A stretch of DNA of 64,000 nt, taken from assembly GCA_963674475.2 (NCBI GenBank), contig CAXXFQ010000021.1:62001-126000 (forward strand), in the 5' to 3' direction. A model generated the notes under the pieces. It was not told the DNA's origin, made no database searches, and saw nothing but the letters and a program-made list of their open reading frames with translations. Shown in pieces: positions 17,955-26,512 of the stretch. The first letter of the stretch is position 1. The number at the start of each line of letters is the position of its first letter. This stretch comes from CAXXFQ01 sp963674475 (GTDB taxonomy: Bacteria; Planctomycetota; Planctomycetia; Pirellulales; Thermoguttaceae). The translations under genes and the position numbers were made by a program.

Positions 17955-19730
17955 GTGTCCCTCGACAAAAGAATCAACACGCCTTTCCAAGAGAAACAAC
18001 GTGACCTGAGTCCGTTTTCTCTCGAAGATCAAACCGAACTTGACGTTTTGGTGCATACCGCGACCCAGCGGCGGGCGGTCGAACAAACGGTTCGCCGACT
18101 CAGCCGACCGTCGAAGCCGACGCGTACCATCAAGATCAAGCGAGGGCTCGATTTGCCGATGGCCGGAGGGCCGGTGCAAGAGATCGAAGCCGGACCCGAG
18201 ATCACGCGTGTCGCCGTGGTAGGACCGGACTATGTCGGGATGAAGCCGACCATGGCCGTCGAAGTGGGCGAGAAGGTTCGTGCCGGTCAATTGTTGTTCA
18301 CCGACAAGAAGCAACCCGGGGTTCGCTATACCGCGCCTGGCGCGGGAACCGTCACGGCGATTCACCGGGGAGCCAAACGGGCTTTCCTTTCGGTGGTCAT
18401 CGATCTCGAAGGAAACGAGCACGAGAATTTCCCGCGCTACGACGACGCGAAGTTGGATCAGCTTGACGCGCAGAAAGTGGTTGACCATTTGGTCGAATCC
18501 GGGCTCTGGACGTCGTTGCGAACTCGGCCGTTTGGTCGCGTTCCCAGTCCGACGGCGCTTGGCACTGCGGGCGCGAAGGTCGAGGAAGCCGTGAAAATCG
18601 GCGATATCAAATTGCCCATTATTGCGAAGATCGACCGCGGTTCCGGGCAGGCGGCTTGCCCCAGCGGCGAGTCGTGCTCCGGTTCGTGCGCTTCGGCGGG
18701 CTCGGGATGCGAGTCGGATTCGGAATCCGGTTCGAGTCAAATTCCAGGTGCCCTGTTCATTACCGCAATCGATACCCGCCCTTTGGCTGCTGATCCCGAA
18801 GTGGTGATCGGGCAACGGGCCGGTTTCTTTTACGACGGACTGCGTGTACTCGGACGGCTCGGGATTGCGAAGAATTATCTTTGCACCGCGCCGGGAGCAC
18901 GGATTCCGGGCGGCGATTTGCCGAACCTCGAGCGAGTCGATTTTGCCGGGCCCCATCCGGCCGGGCTGCCGGGAACCCATATCCACATGCTTCATCCGGT
19001 CGGGCGGAAAGAGACCGTCTGGCAGATCGGTTATCAAGACGTCATCGCCATTGGCAAGCTGTTCCGCACCGGAAGGCTTGACCTGGAGCGGGTCGTTTCG
19101 TTGGCCGGTCCGGGCGTGGCGCGACCCCGTTTGGTTCGCACCCGACTCGGTGCCGATTTGAACCAATTGGTCGATGGTCAACTGGTTCAACAAAACCCGG
19201 TCAAAGTGACCGACGAAAAGGTCGACCCGGTCGCACCCGAGTCCCGTTTGGAAAACCCGATGCGAATCGTTTCCGGTTCGGTCCTCGACGGTCGAAAGTC
19301 AAACGGCGAGACGCTCGGTTTCCTGGGACGCTACGATCTGCAAGTTTCCGTGTTGCCCGAAATGGCTCACCGAGAAATGTTCGGCTGGATTTCGCCGGGC
19401 GTGAAAAAGTTTTCGATCAAAAACGTGGTCGCCTCGTGTCTGATGCCCAAACGGGAGATGATTTTCAGTACGGCGGTCCATGGCGGCCGTCGGGCGATTG
19501 TTCCGATCGGGGCCTACGAGCGAGTGATGCCGCTGGATATCCTGCCGACCTTCCTCTTGAAGTCGTTGTCCATCGGTGATCTCGAACAATCTGAAGCACT
19601 GGGTTGCCTGGAATTGGACGAAGAAGACGTCGCTCTGCTGACGTTCGTCTGTCCCGGTAAGGCCGATTATGGCGTGATGCTCCGACGAATGTTGGACGAG
19701 CTTTACGCCGACGTATCGGGAACTGACTAA
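17955..19730 (+). CDS. nqrA: Na+-translocating NADH:quinone reductase subunit A, enlarged
   Basis: NqrA, the quinone-side peripheral subunit of the Na+-pumping NADH:quinone oxidoreductase. The conserved KIKRGLDLPMAGGP start of ordinary NqrA begins only at about residue 59, so there is a charged N-terminal extension; the GTG start is well supported by AAGAAGGAAACGCC. A Cys/Ser/Gly-rich insertion at about 230-255 (three Cys in CPSGESCSGSC and another shortly after) is not seen in the standard ~450 aa protein, and the total is 591 aa. Downstream parts (GTHIHMLHPV, YGVMLRR) are normal. The cysteines might bind metal; that is a guess. First structural gene of nqrABCDEF. Confidence 0.93.
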   Translation: MSLDKRINTPFQEKQRDLSPFSLEDQTELDVLVHTATQRRAVEQTVRRLSRPSKPTRTIKIKRGLDLPMAGGPVQEIEAGPEITRVAVVGPDYVGMKPTMAVEVGEKVRAGQLLFTDKKQPGVRYTAPGAGTVTAIHRGAKRAFLSVVIDLEGNEHENFPRYDDAKLDQLDAQKVVDHLVESGLWTSLRTRPFGRVPSPTALGTAGAKVEEAVKIGDIKLPIIAKIDRGSGQAACPSGESCSGSCASAGSGCESDSESGSSQIPGALFITAIDTRPLAADPEVVIGQRAGFFYDGLRVLGRLGIAKNYLCTAPGARIPGGDLPNLERVDFAGPHPAGLPGTHIHMLHPVGRKETVWQIGYQDVIAIGKLFRTGRLDLERVVSLAGPGVARPRLVRTRLGADLNQLVDGQLVQQNPVKVTDEKVDPVAPESRLENPMRIVSGSVLDGRKSNGETLGFLGRYDLQVSVLPEMAHREMFGWISPGVKKFSIKNVVASCLMPKREMIFSTAVHGGRRAIVPIGAYERVMPLDILPTFLLKSLSIGDLEQSEALGCLELDEEDVALLTFVCPGKADYGVMLRRMLDELYADVSGTD

Positions 19731-19747
19731 GAAAACGCATCAAGCCC

Positions 19748-19777
19748 GGGGCACGCTGTTTTCGAGCGGCGTGCCCC
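19748..19777 (+). other. Intercistronic hairpin nqrA-nqrB
   Basis: GGGGCACGC (19748-19756) pairs perfectly with GCGTGCCCC (19769-19777), followed by TTTC only. Too few U residues for a full terminator; it could stabilise nqrA mRNA or attenuate reading into nqrB. Confidence 0.6.
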
Positions 19778-19793
19778 TTTCAAGGAATAAACG

Positions 19794-21002
19794 ATGAAAC
19801 CCCTACGAAAATTGCTGGATCGAATGGGCCCGGCATTTCGAAAAGGGGGTAAGCTCGAACGATTTTACCCCCTCTTCGAAGTGACGGACACGTTCTTCTA
19901 TACGACCAAGGAGCCGACCCGCGGCCGGGTCCATGTTCGCGACGCGATCGATTTCAAACGGATGATGATGATCGTCGTCATCGCCGTCATGCCGTGTGCG
20001 TTGGTTGCGATGTACAACACGGGTCTGCAAGCCAATACGGCGCTTGCCTCACTCGGACAGGCCGAAACGACCGGGTGGCGCGGAATGGTGCTTGGCACGC
20101 TTGGCGTCGGATACGACCCGGCAAGCGCGCTTGACTGTCTGGTGCACGGGTCGCTTTATTTTCTGCCGATCTACGCGTTGACGATGTTGATCGGCGGGTT
20201 GTGGGAAGTCTTTTTTTCCATCATCCGTGGGCACGAGGTCAACGAAGGATTTTTTGTCACGGGTATCCTGTTTCCGCTGACCCTTCCGCCAACGATTCCC
20301 TTTTGGCAAGTGGCCTTGGGGATCAGTTTCGGCGTGGTGATCGGCAAAGAGATTTTTGGCGGTACCGGGCGAAATTTCCTGAACCCGGCGCTGACCGGCC
20401 GCGCGTTTTTGTTTTTCGCCTACCCGGCCCAAATCTCGGGCGATGCCGTTTGGACAGCCGTCGACGGGTTCACCGGCGCGACCCCCTTGGCTGTCGTGGC
20501 TGAAAAAGGGATGGACGCCGTTACGCAACAGATCACCTGGGCCCAGGCGTTTCTCGGGACGATGCCCGGTTCGTTGGGCGAGACTTCGACGCTGGCCTGT
20601 CTGATCGGCGCGGCGATCTTGATCGTCACGGGGATCGGCTCGTGGCGGATCATTTCGTGCATGACCCTCGGTGCTTTGGCCGCGGCGACCTTGTTTTATC
20701 TGGTTGGAAGCGAGTCGAACCCGGCGTTCGAGTTGCCGCCCCATTGGCATCTGGTCCTTGGCGGCTTCGCGTTCGGGACAATCTTCATGGCGACCGATCC
20801 GGTGACCGCGTCGATGACCAATTGGGGGCAGTATCTTTACGGGCTCTTGGTCGGCGGGCTGATTATTTTAGTCCGCGTGATCAACCCGGCGTTTCCGGAA
20901 GGAACCATGTTGGCGATCCTCTTGGGCAACGTTTTCGCCCCGTTGTTGGATTACTTCGTCGTCCGCGCGAACATCAAACGAAGGAGTCTTCGCCATGTCT
21001 AA
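19794..21002 (+). CDS. nqrB: Na+-NQR subunit B
   Basis: Integral membrane subunit carrying covalent FMN and riboflavin and lining the Na+ path. 402 aa, with about ten hydrophobic segments from residue 55 on. The flavinylation motif is FTGATPL with T230 as the FMN-linked threonine. ATG follows AAGGAATAAACG. Overlaps nqrC by 8 bases. The covalent FMN would be attached by the ApbE encoded at the end of the operon. Confidence 0.97.
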   Translation: MKPLRKLLDRMGPAFRKGGKLERFYPLFEVTDTFFYTTKEPTRGRVHVRDAIDFKRMMMIVVIAVMPCALVAMYNTGLQANTALASLGQAETTGWRGMVLGTLGVGYDPASALDCLVHGSLYFLPIYALTMLIGGLWEVFFSIIRGHEVNEGFFVTGILFPLTLPPTIPFWQVALGISFGVVIGKEIFGGTGRNFLNPALTGRAFLFFAYPAQISGDAVWTAVDGFTGATPLAVVAEKGMDAVTQQITWAQAFLGTMPGSLGETSTLACLIGAAILIVTGIGSWRIISCMTLGALAAATLFYLVGSESNPAFELPPHWHLVLGGFAFGTIFMATDPVTASMTNWGQYLYGLLVGGLIILVRVINPAFPEGTMLAILLGNVFAPLLDYFVVRANIKRRSLRHV

Positions 21003-21852
21003 CGAATCCAAGTTTAAAACAATGGCAGTCGCGCTGGCCGTGTGTGGAATCGCTTCGGTGTTGGTCGCCTCGGCCGCCGTGCTGTTGCGACCGATCCAAG
21101 AGGCCAACCAGGCCAACGACCGCAAGAAGAATATCTTGATCGCCGCCGGACTGATCGACCAGAGCACACGTCCGACTAAAGAAGAGGTTAACACGCTTTA
21201 CGATCAGGTCGAGGTCCGTGTGGTCGAACTCGACTCGGGCCGCTTTGTCGACGACGTCGATCCGGCACAGGTCGAATCGGGCAAGCTCGAAAAAGATCCC
21301 GCCAACAGCGTCGCTCTGACCGACGAGCAGGACCTGGGAAAAATTCAGCGTCGGGCCAAGTACCAAATGGTCTATCTGATTCGCGACGGGGAAAAACTCG
21401 ATCGAATCGTGTTGCCGATCCGCGGCAAAGGGCTTTGGTCGACGATCCTGGGTTATCTCGCGGTTTCCGGCGATGCCAATACGGTCAAGGGAATCACGTT
21501 CTACAGCCACGGTGAAACGGCCGGGCTGGGGGCCGAAATCGACAATCCGAAGTGGAAAGCCAAGTGGGTCGGGAAACAGCTTTTCGATGCGGAAACGCTC
21601 GCGGCCAACGAGGGGGCGTCTTGGCCGGTGATCGAGGTGATCAAGGGGGCGGTCGACCCGTCGGCGCCGGAGGAGAAAGCGGCGCATCAGGTCGACGGCA
21701 TTTCCGGCGCGACCCTGACCGGTCGCGGTGTGATGAACCTGGTTCGGTTTTGGCTCGGTCCCGACGGATTCGGTCCGATGATGGCTCGGCTCGGCGAGAT
21801 TGACAAAACCGGTTCGTCGACGACCAGTCATTTGAATCAATCGGGTTCTTGA
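20995..21852 (+). CDS. nqrC: Na+-NQR subunit C
   Basis: Subunit C has one N-terminal membrane helix (about residues 9-32) and a periplasmic FMN domain. The flavin attachment motif DGISGATLTGRGV lies near the C-terminus, with T240 as the expected FMN-threonine. Length (285 aa) is within the family range. It starts inside the last codons of nqrB, which suggests coupled translation. Confidence 0.97.
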   Translation: MSNESKFKTMAVALAVCGIASVLVASAAVLLRPIQEANQANDRKKNILIAAGLIDQSTRPTKEEVNTLYDQVEVRVVELDSGRFVDDVDPAQVESGKLEKDPANSVALTDEQDLGKIQRRAKYQMVYLIRDGEKLDRIVLPIRGKGLWSTILGYLAVSGDANTVKGITFYSHGETAGLGAEIDNPKWKAKWVGKQLFDAETLAANEGASWPVIEVIKGAVDPSAPEEKAAHQVDGISGATLTGRGVMNLVRFWLGPDGFGPMMARLGEIDKTGSSTTSHLNQSGS

Positions 21853-21899
21853 TGTCGAACGGTTTTTCCCTTTCTTAAAACCTGACGCGATCAAAACCT

Positions 21900-21948
21900 A
21901 TTGAACCTTGCATATTCAGTCAATGGAGGGCTTCCAACGGAAGCCCGG
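21900..21948 (+). repeat. Intergenic structured repeat, copy A
   Basis: Box ATTGAACCTTGCATA, then ten variable bases, then hairpin GGGCTTCC-AAC-GGAAGCCC (21928-21946). Copies B (23396) and C (47956) keep the box, the ten-base spacing and an AAC-loop hairpin while the arms differ. It lies between nqrC and nqrD. Confidence 0.65.
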
Positions 21949-22018
21949 CTTGCAGACAGTTGGCCATGAATAACCGTTTCATGAAAATGCAAATACCAAT
22001 AAAAGGAAATATTCGGCC

Positions 22019-22630
22019 ATGAATCGCTATATGAGTACGCTGCTGAACCCGTTGGTCAAAACCAACCCGATTACGAGCCAAGTGCTGGGAATCTGTTCGG
22101 CACTGGCTATCACGAGCCAACTTTACACCGCCTTGACGATGTCGGCGGCCGTCATGTTTGTTCTCGTGTCGTCGAATCTGATCATCAGCCTGATGCGAAA
22201 CCATATCCCGTCGAGCATCCGAATGATTGTCGAAATGACGATCATCGCCTCGCTGGTTATCTTCGTCGATCAGTGCCTCAAGGCGTTTGCCTACGATATC
22301 AGCAAACAGATGTCGGTCTTTGTCGGCCTGATTATTACGAACTGTATCATTATGGGCCGTGCCGAAGCGTTTGCCTTGAAGAACTCGCCCGGTTTGAGCG
22401 TCATGGACGCGATCGGAAACGCCGGGGGATACAGCCTGGTGCTAATCCTGGTCGGCGGAGCACGTGAATTGCTCGGTGCCGGAACGTTGTTGGGTTATAG
22501 CGTCTTACCACTCGTGACTGAAGGGGGCTGGTACGTGCCCAACGGTTTGATGCTTTTGGCCCCGGGCGCCTTTTTCCTGGTCGGCTTTTTGATTTGGATC
22601 GCCCGATCGGTTTGTCCGGAAGAGTCGTAA
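22019..22630 (+). CDS. nqrD: Na+-NQR subunit D
   Basis: Membrane subunit of Na+-NQR, homologous to RnfE/NqrD, with six hydrophobic segments in 203 aa. The first segment carries the conserved NPITSQVLGICSALA stretch and the fourth GRAEAFAL. With NqrE it holds the intramembrane iron-sulfur centre; a Cys is seen in the GICSALA helix and another in IITNCIIMGRAE, as expected. AAAAGGAAATATTCGGCC precedes the ATG. Confidence 0.97.
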   Translation: MNRYMSTLLNPLVKTNPITSQVLGICSALAITSQLYTALTMSAAVMFVLVSSNLIISLMRNHIPSSIRMIVEMTIIASLVIFVDQCLKAFAYDISKQMSVFVGLIITNCIIMGRAEAFALKNSPGLSVMDAIGNAGGYSLVLILVGGARELLGAGTLLGYSVLPLVTEGGWYVPNGLMLLAPGAFFLVGFLIWIARSVCPEES

Positions 22631-22667
22631 TCGTTCCTCGCGATGAATGAAGTCTAAAAGAAAAAAC

Positions 22668-22681
22668 CTCGGGAAACCGAG
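22668..22681 (+). other. GAAA-tetraloop hairpin nqrD-nqrE
   Basis: CTCGG-GAAA-CCGAG is a five-pair stem closed by a GNRA tetraloop, placed just upstream of the nqrE ribosome site. Too short to be a terminator; possibly a processing or stability element. Confidence 0.4.
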
Positions 22682-22703
22682 ATGCCTATAAAGGAATGGA
22701 AAT

Positions 22704-23312
22704 ATGGAACACTACCTGAGCCTGTTGTTTCAAACGATCTTCTCCGAGAACTTGGCCTTGGCCTTTTTTCTCGGGATGTGCACCTTTCTGGCCGTTTCGA
22801 AACGGGTCGAGACGTCGATGGGGCTGGGGGTCGCGGTCATTATCGTCCAGACAATCACCATCCCCGCCAACAATCTGCTTTACAACTACGTGCTACGCGA
22901 AGGGGCCCTTTCCTGGCTGGGTTTGCCCGAGACCAACCTGACCTTCCTCGGTCTGGTCTGTTACATCGGGGTGATCGCCGCGATGGTCCAGATCTTGGAA
23001 ATGACTTTGGATCGGTTTTTCCCGAAGCTTTTTAATACGTTGGGCATCTTCCTGCCGTTGATTACGGTCAACTGTGCGATTCTCGGCGGGACGCTCTTCA
23101 TGGTCGAACGCGATTACACGTTCCCCGAGAGCCTGGTTTATGGTTTCGGTTCCGGCACCGGTTGGGCCCTGGCGATTATCACGCTGGCGGCGGTCAACGA
23201 AAAGCTCAACTACGCCAACGCACCGGAAGGCCTCAAGGGGCTCGGCCTGACGTTTATCACCGTCGGTCTGATCGCGATGGCGTTTATGTGTTTTTCCGGA
23301 ATTCAGCTTTAA
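22704..23312 (+). CDS. nqrE: Na+-NQR subunit E
   Basis: Membrane subunit homologous to RnfA/NqrE; six hydrophobic segments in 202 aa. Conserved features include the N-terminal FFLGMCTFLAVSKR and the fourth-helix TVNCAILGG; the two cysteines in these segments are the ones expected to share the [2Fe-2S] centre with NqrD. AAAGGAATGGAAAT precedes the ATG. Confidence 0.97.
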   Translation: MEHYLSLLFQTIFSENLALAFFLGMCTFLAVSKRVETSMGLGVAVIIVQTITIPANNLLYNYVLREGALSWLGLPETNLTFLGLVCYIGVIAAMVQILEMTLDRFFPKLFNTLGIFLPLITVNCAILGGTLFMVERDYTFPESLVYGFGSGTGWALAIITLAAVNEKLNYANAPEGLKGLGLTFITVGLIAMAFMCFSGIQL

Positions 23313-23395
23313 AAATAGCTTCATCAGGGAAGGCCGTTTTTGCTTCGAGTGGTTTCGGTTTCAAGTGGAAGCAAACCATAGCAAAGCGTCCTTTG

Positions 23396-23444
23396 ATTGA
23401 GCTTTGCGTAGCTAATGGACCGAGGCCGACCAACGGGAGGCCGG
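23396..23444 (+). repeat. Intergenic structured repeat, copy B
   Basis: Box ATTGAGCTTTGCGTA, ten variable bases, then GGCC-GA-CC-AAC-GG-GA-GGCC (23424-23442): four outer pairs, a tandem G-A/A-G mismatch, two inner pairs and the AAC loop. Same layout as copies A and C. It lies between nqrE and nqrF in an otherwise featureless 210-base gap. Confidence 0.65.
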
Positions 23445-23522
23445 GAAATTTTGCCAAGACGCTTGAACCAAGGCTCATTGACCATGCAAACATCAAAAAG
23501 AGGATAGACGTAGGAAAGTATC

Positions 23523-24752
23523 ATGTTTCAAGAAATATTCCTCGGTGTCGTTGCCTTCACGACCCTTTCGATGGGACTGGTCGTCGTTATCACGCTCGCC
23601 CGACGACTCCTGGTTCCTCAAGGGAACGTCAAGATCATGATCAACGACGATCCGGAAAAAACGATCGATGTCTCGACCGGCGGAAAGCTGATCGGCGAGT
23701 TGGCCGCCAATAAGATCTTCGTGCCCTCGGCTTGTGGCGGCGGAGGAACTTGTGGCCAGTGTAAGGTCCGCATTCTCGAAGGGGGCGGTGATATCCTGCC
23801 GACGGAGCGGGATTTCATGAGTCGCCGCGAAATTCGAGACGGAGTTCGGCTGAGTTGCCAAGTCCGCGTCAAGCAGGATATGAAGATCGAGATCCCGCCG
23901 GAGATTTTCGACGTCAAAAAATTCATCTGCACCGTTCGGTCGAACGACAACGTGGCGACATTTATTAAAGAACTGGTCCTCGAACTGCCGCCGGGCGAAG
24001 AGGTCGATTTCAAGGCGGGCGGTTACATTCAGGTCGAATGTCCGCCGCACGAGGTGCAATACCAAAACTTCGATATCCTGCCTGAGTACCGTTCCGACTG
24101 GGATCAATACAACCTGTGGCACTACGTTTCAAAGGTTGGCGAGTCGACCACCCGCGCTTACTCGATGGCCAACTATCCCGAAGAAAGTGGGATCGTCAAA
24201 CTCAATATCCGAATCGCCACGCCGCCGCCCAAAAAACCGAAGGTTAAGCCGGGTGTCATGTCGTCGTATCTGTTCAATCTCAAGCCGGGTGACAAGGTGA
24301 CCGTCAGCGGCCCATACGGCGAGTTCTTCCCCAGCCAAACGATGGCCGAAATGGTTTACATCGGCGGCGGGGCGGGAATGGCGCCGCTGCGATCGCATAT
24401 CTTCGACTTGCTCAAACGGGTCGGTTCCCGACGAAAGATCTCGTTCTGGTACGGGGCCCGAAGTCTGCGCGAGGTGTTCTACGCCGAGGAATTTGACGCG
24501 TTGGCCGAAAAGTACGAAAATTTCAGTTGGCACTTGGCTCTCTCCGATCCCCAGCCGGAAGATAACTGGGACGGCCCGACCGGGTTCATTCACCAAGTGT
24601 TGCACGACGGCTATCTCAAGGAACACCGCAATCCCGAAGACTGCGAATATTACCTTTGTGGCCCGCCGATGATGACCAGCGCGGTACTTGGAATGCTGGA
24701 CAACCTGGGCGTCGAGCGCGAAAATATTTATTTCGACGATTTTGGACAGTAG
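23523..24752 (+). CDS. nqrF: Na+-NQR subunit F, NADH dehydrogenase
   Basis: Electron-entry subunit. One N-terminal membrane helix (3-26), a plant-type [2Fe-2S] domain with C71, C77, C80 and C112, an FAD domain (RAYSMANYP), and an NADH domain (GGGAGMAPLRS and CGPPMM). 409 aa is standard. AGGAAAGTATC precedes the ATG. It completes the six structural genes of the pump, so the complex is encoded in full; no rnf genes occur in the window. Confidence 0.97.
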   Translation: MFQEIFLGVVAFTTLSMGLVVVITLARRLLVPQGNVKIMINDDPEKTIDVSTGGKLIGELAANKIFVPSACGGGGTCGQCKVRILEGGGDILPTERDFMSRREIRDGVRLSCQVRVKQDMKIEIPPEIFDVKKFICTVRSNDNVATFIKELVLELPPGEEVDFKAGGYIQVECPPHEVQYQNFDILPEYRSDWDQYNLWHYVSKVGESTTRAYSMANYPEESGIVKLNIRIATPPPKKPKVKPGVMSSYLFNLKPGDKVTVSGPYGEFFPSQTMAEMVYIGGGAGMAPLRSHIFDLLKRVGSRRKISFWYGARSLREVFYAEEFDALAEKYENFSWHLALSDPQPEDNWDGPTGFIHQVLHDGYLKEHRNPEDCEYYLCGPPMMTSAVLGMLDNLGVERENIYFDDFGQ

Positions 24753-24789
24753 TAAACGTCAAATTGTTTTTGGGGAAAAAGGGGAAACC

Positions 24790-25854
24790 ATGAAAACCAA
24801 CCTGGCGATCAGGCGACGCATCTTCTTGGTCTGTGGCGGACTTGGCTTGCTCGCTCTGATCGCCTTCGGTTGGTGGATGGCACAACCTCGGTCCTGTTGC
24901 CCGGCGAAAACGATTGTTTTCCGCGGGCGGACGATGGGGACCGGGTATACGGTCAAATTGGGGCCGGCTCCTGCGACGCTTGATGAAAAATCGCTGGCCG
25001 AACGGATTGACCAGGCGCTTGAAGTGGTCAACGCTCGGATGTCGACCTACAAGCCCGACTCCGAGCTTTCGCGGTTTAACGCCTCTCGCGGGACTGATTG
25101 GTTCGACGTTTCGAGCTCGACCGCCGAGGTGATCGCCGAAGCGATTCGGATCGGTCGATTGACCTACGGGGCGTTTGACGTCACGATTGGACCGCTGGTG
25201 CGTCTGTGGAATTTCGGCGCTGGACGCAAGGAAGTTGATGACCCTCCAACCGACGAGCAAATCGATTTGCAGCGAACCGTCATGGGTTTTGAAAAGCTCG
25301 AAGTCCGTCTCGATCCGCCGAGCGTTCGGAAGACCGATCCGGCGATCGAGATCGACCTTTCGGGGATCGCCAAAGGATATGCCGTCGACCGGGTGGCCGA
25401 CCTTTTGGAAGCGTCGGACTGTGAGAACTATATGGTCGAGGTGGGCGGCGAGATTCGCGCGAAGGGGAAAAACTTCCAAGGGACCCCGTGGCGGATCGCG
25501 ATCGAAAAACCGGACGCGGGCGCGCGGGTCGTTCACGAGGTGCTCGAACTTCGCGACGGCGGCATGGCCACCTCGGGCGACTATCGGAACTATTTTGAAA
25601 AGGACGGGGTTCGCTACTCCCATCTCCTCGACCCGCGTACCGGGCGGCCGATTCGTCATCGGTTGGCATCGGTCACGGTACTCGCGACGACTTGTGCCGA
25701 AGCGGACGCCTGGGCCACGGCCCTAATGGTCCTCGGCTCCGAAGAGGGTTTAAAAACGGCCGAAAGGGAGAACGTCGCCGTGGCGTTTTTGATCCGTCAA
25801 GACGATCAGTTTATCGAGCGACAAACGACAGAATTCATGAGGTGCAAACCATGA
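24790..25854 (+). CDS. apbE: FAD:protein FMN transferase ApbE
   Basis: ApbE attaches FMN through a phosphoester bond to threonines of NqrB and NqrC on the outer side of the membrane. Residues 10-30 form a signal anchor. Family motifs are seen: TMGTGYTV near the start, DLSGIAKGYAVD, VGGEIRAKG, and HLLDPRTGRPI with ATTCAEADAWATA. The start at 24790 is chosen because GGGAAAAAGGGGAAACC precedes it; the frame is open back to 24688, inside nqrF, without a ribosome site. Its stop overlaps the next start (ATGA). Confidence 0.95.
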   Translation: MKTNLAIRRRIFLVCGGLGLLALIAFGWWMAQPRSCCPAKTIVFRGRTMGTGYTVKLGPAPATLDEKSLAERIDQALEVVNARMSTYKPDSELSRFNASRGTDWFDVSSSTAEVIAEAIRIGRLTYGAFDVTIGPLVRLWNFGAGRKEVDDPPTDEQIDLQRTVMGFEKLEVRLDPPSVRKTDPAIEIDLSGIAKGYAVDRVADLLEASDCENYMVEVGGEIRAKGKNFQGTPWRIAIEKPDAGARVVHEVLELRDGGMATSGDYRNYFEKDGVRYSHLLDPRTGRPIRHRLASVTVLATTCAEADAWATALMVLGSEEGLKTAERENVAVAFLIRQDDQFIERQTTEFMRCKP

Positions 25855-26003
25855 TGACGATCTTAATTTCCTTTTTGGCCACGGTTCTCTTTTTCGCCTT
25901 TTTTGCCATCGTCCTTGCTTTCTCGAAAAAAGACGAGTGCAGCTGCAAGATGGCCCGACGGATCGTCGCTAATGCCGAACGGCGGGACAAAATGTCGCGC
26001 TGA
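25851..26003 (+). CDS. nqrM: NqrM-like Na+-NQR maturation protein
   Basis: 50-residue protein with one N-terminal membrane helix (residues 2-24) followed by a short charged tail with a CSC motif (DECSCKM). Position at the end of nqrABCDEF-apbE with a 4-base overlap, one helix and a Cys pair fit NqrM (DUF539), which is needed to deliver iron to the NqrD/E centre. It is shorter than the proteobacterial protein and has only two cysteines rather than four, so the identification rests partly on position. Confidence 0.75.
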   Translation: MMTILISFLATVLFFAFFAIVLAFSKKDECSCKMARRIVANAERRDKMSR

Positions 26004-26035
26004 AGGGGCCTGTTTTTCCCTGGATTCTTGGGCTT

Positions 26036-26512
26036 TTAGGCGGCGGACGGGTCTTGCTTTTCGGTAAGCGAGACTTGTTTCTCGGTCTCCATGAACTTGC
26101 CCACCGCCTTGGCTTTGAGCTGGTCCTCTTGAAAGAGTTCAGCTTCGACTTCATGCAACGGGCGCATCGAATGCTTGATCCGCGCGCGGGTCACCAGCGG
26201 TTTGCCGACCTCGATCGGGTGACGGAATTTCACCTTCAACTCGGCCGTGACCGCGACCAGCCCGTGCGCAAAAAGGCAATTGGTCATCGCCCCGTCCAAA
26301 AGCGACGACGTGATCCCGCCGTGGAGGATCTTTTCGTAGCCTTGAAACGCTTCCTGGCAATCGAAACAGGCTTCGACACTCCCATCGTCGCGCAGTTCGA
26401 ACTGCAAGCCGAGCCCGCACTCGTTGGCTCGGCTGCAGATGACACAAAACGGATGGAACCGCTTTTGGGCTTGCTCGAGTAACTGCTCGCCCGGTTTAGT
26501 GATCGCAGACAT
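26036..26512 (-). CDS. PaaI-type hotdog thioesterase
   Basis: Hotdog-fold acyl-CoA thioesterase-like protein, 158 aa. The HGGITSSLLDGAM segment (about 64-76) is the PaaI/YdiI active-site motif and is followed by the usual strand VTAELKVKFRHPI. Two cysteines in CVICSRANECGLG near the N-terminus match a subgroup of thioesterases with a small Cys motif before the fold. Its start overlaps the end of the Mrp-NifX gene by 17 bases, so it belongs to that minus-strand operon. Substrate is unknown. Confidence 0.9.
   Translation of the reverse strand: MSAITKPGEQLLEQAQKRFHPFCVICSRANECGLGLQFELRDDGSVEACFDCQEAFQGYEKILHGGITSSLLDGAMTNCLFAHGLVAVTAELKVKFRHPIEVGKPLVTRARIKHSMRPLHEVEAELFQEDQLKAKAVGKFMETEKQVSLTEKQDPSAA

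Noticed and set aside
17499..19193. Long open frame (564 codons) on the minus strand
   Set aside because: It lies opposite the receiver-GcvH and nqrA genes; Arg-rich composition without domains, no ribosome site. An effect of GC-rich codon use.
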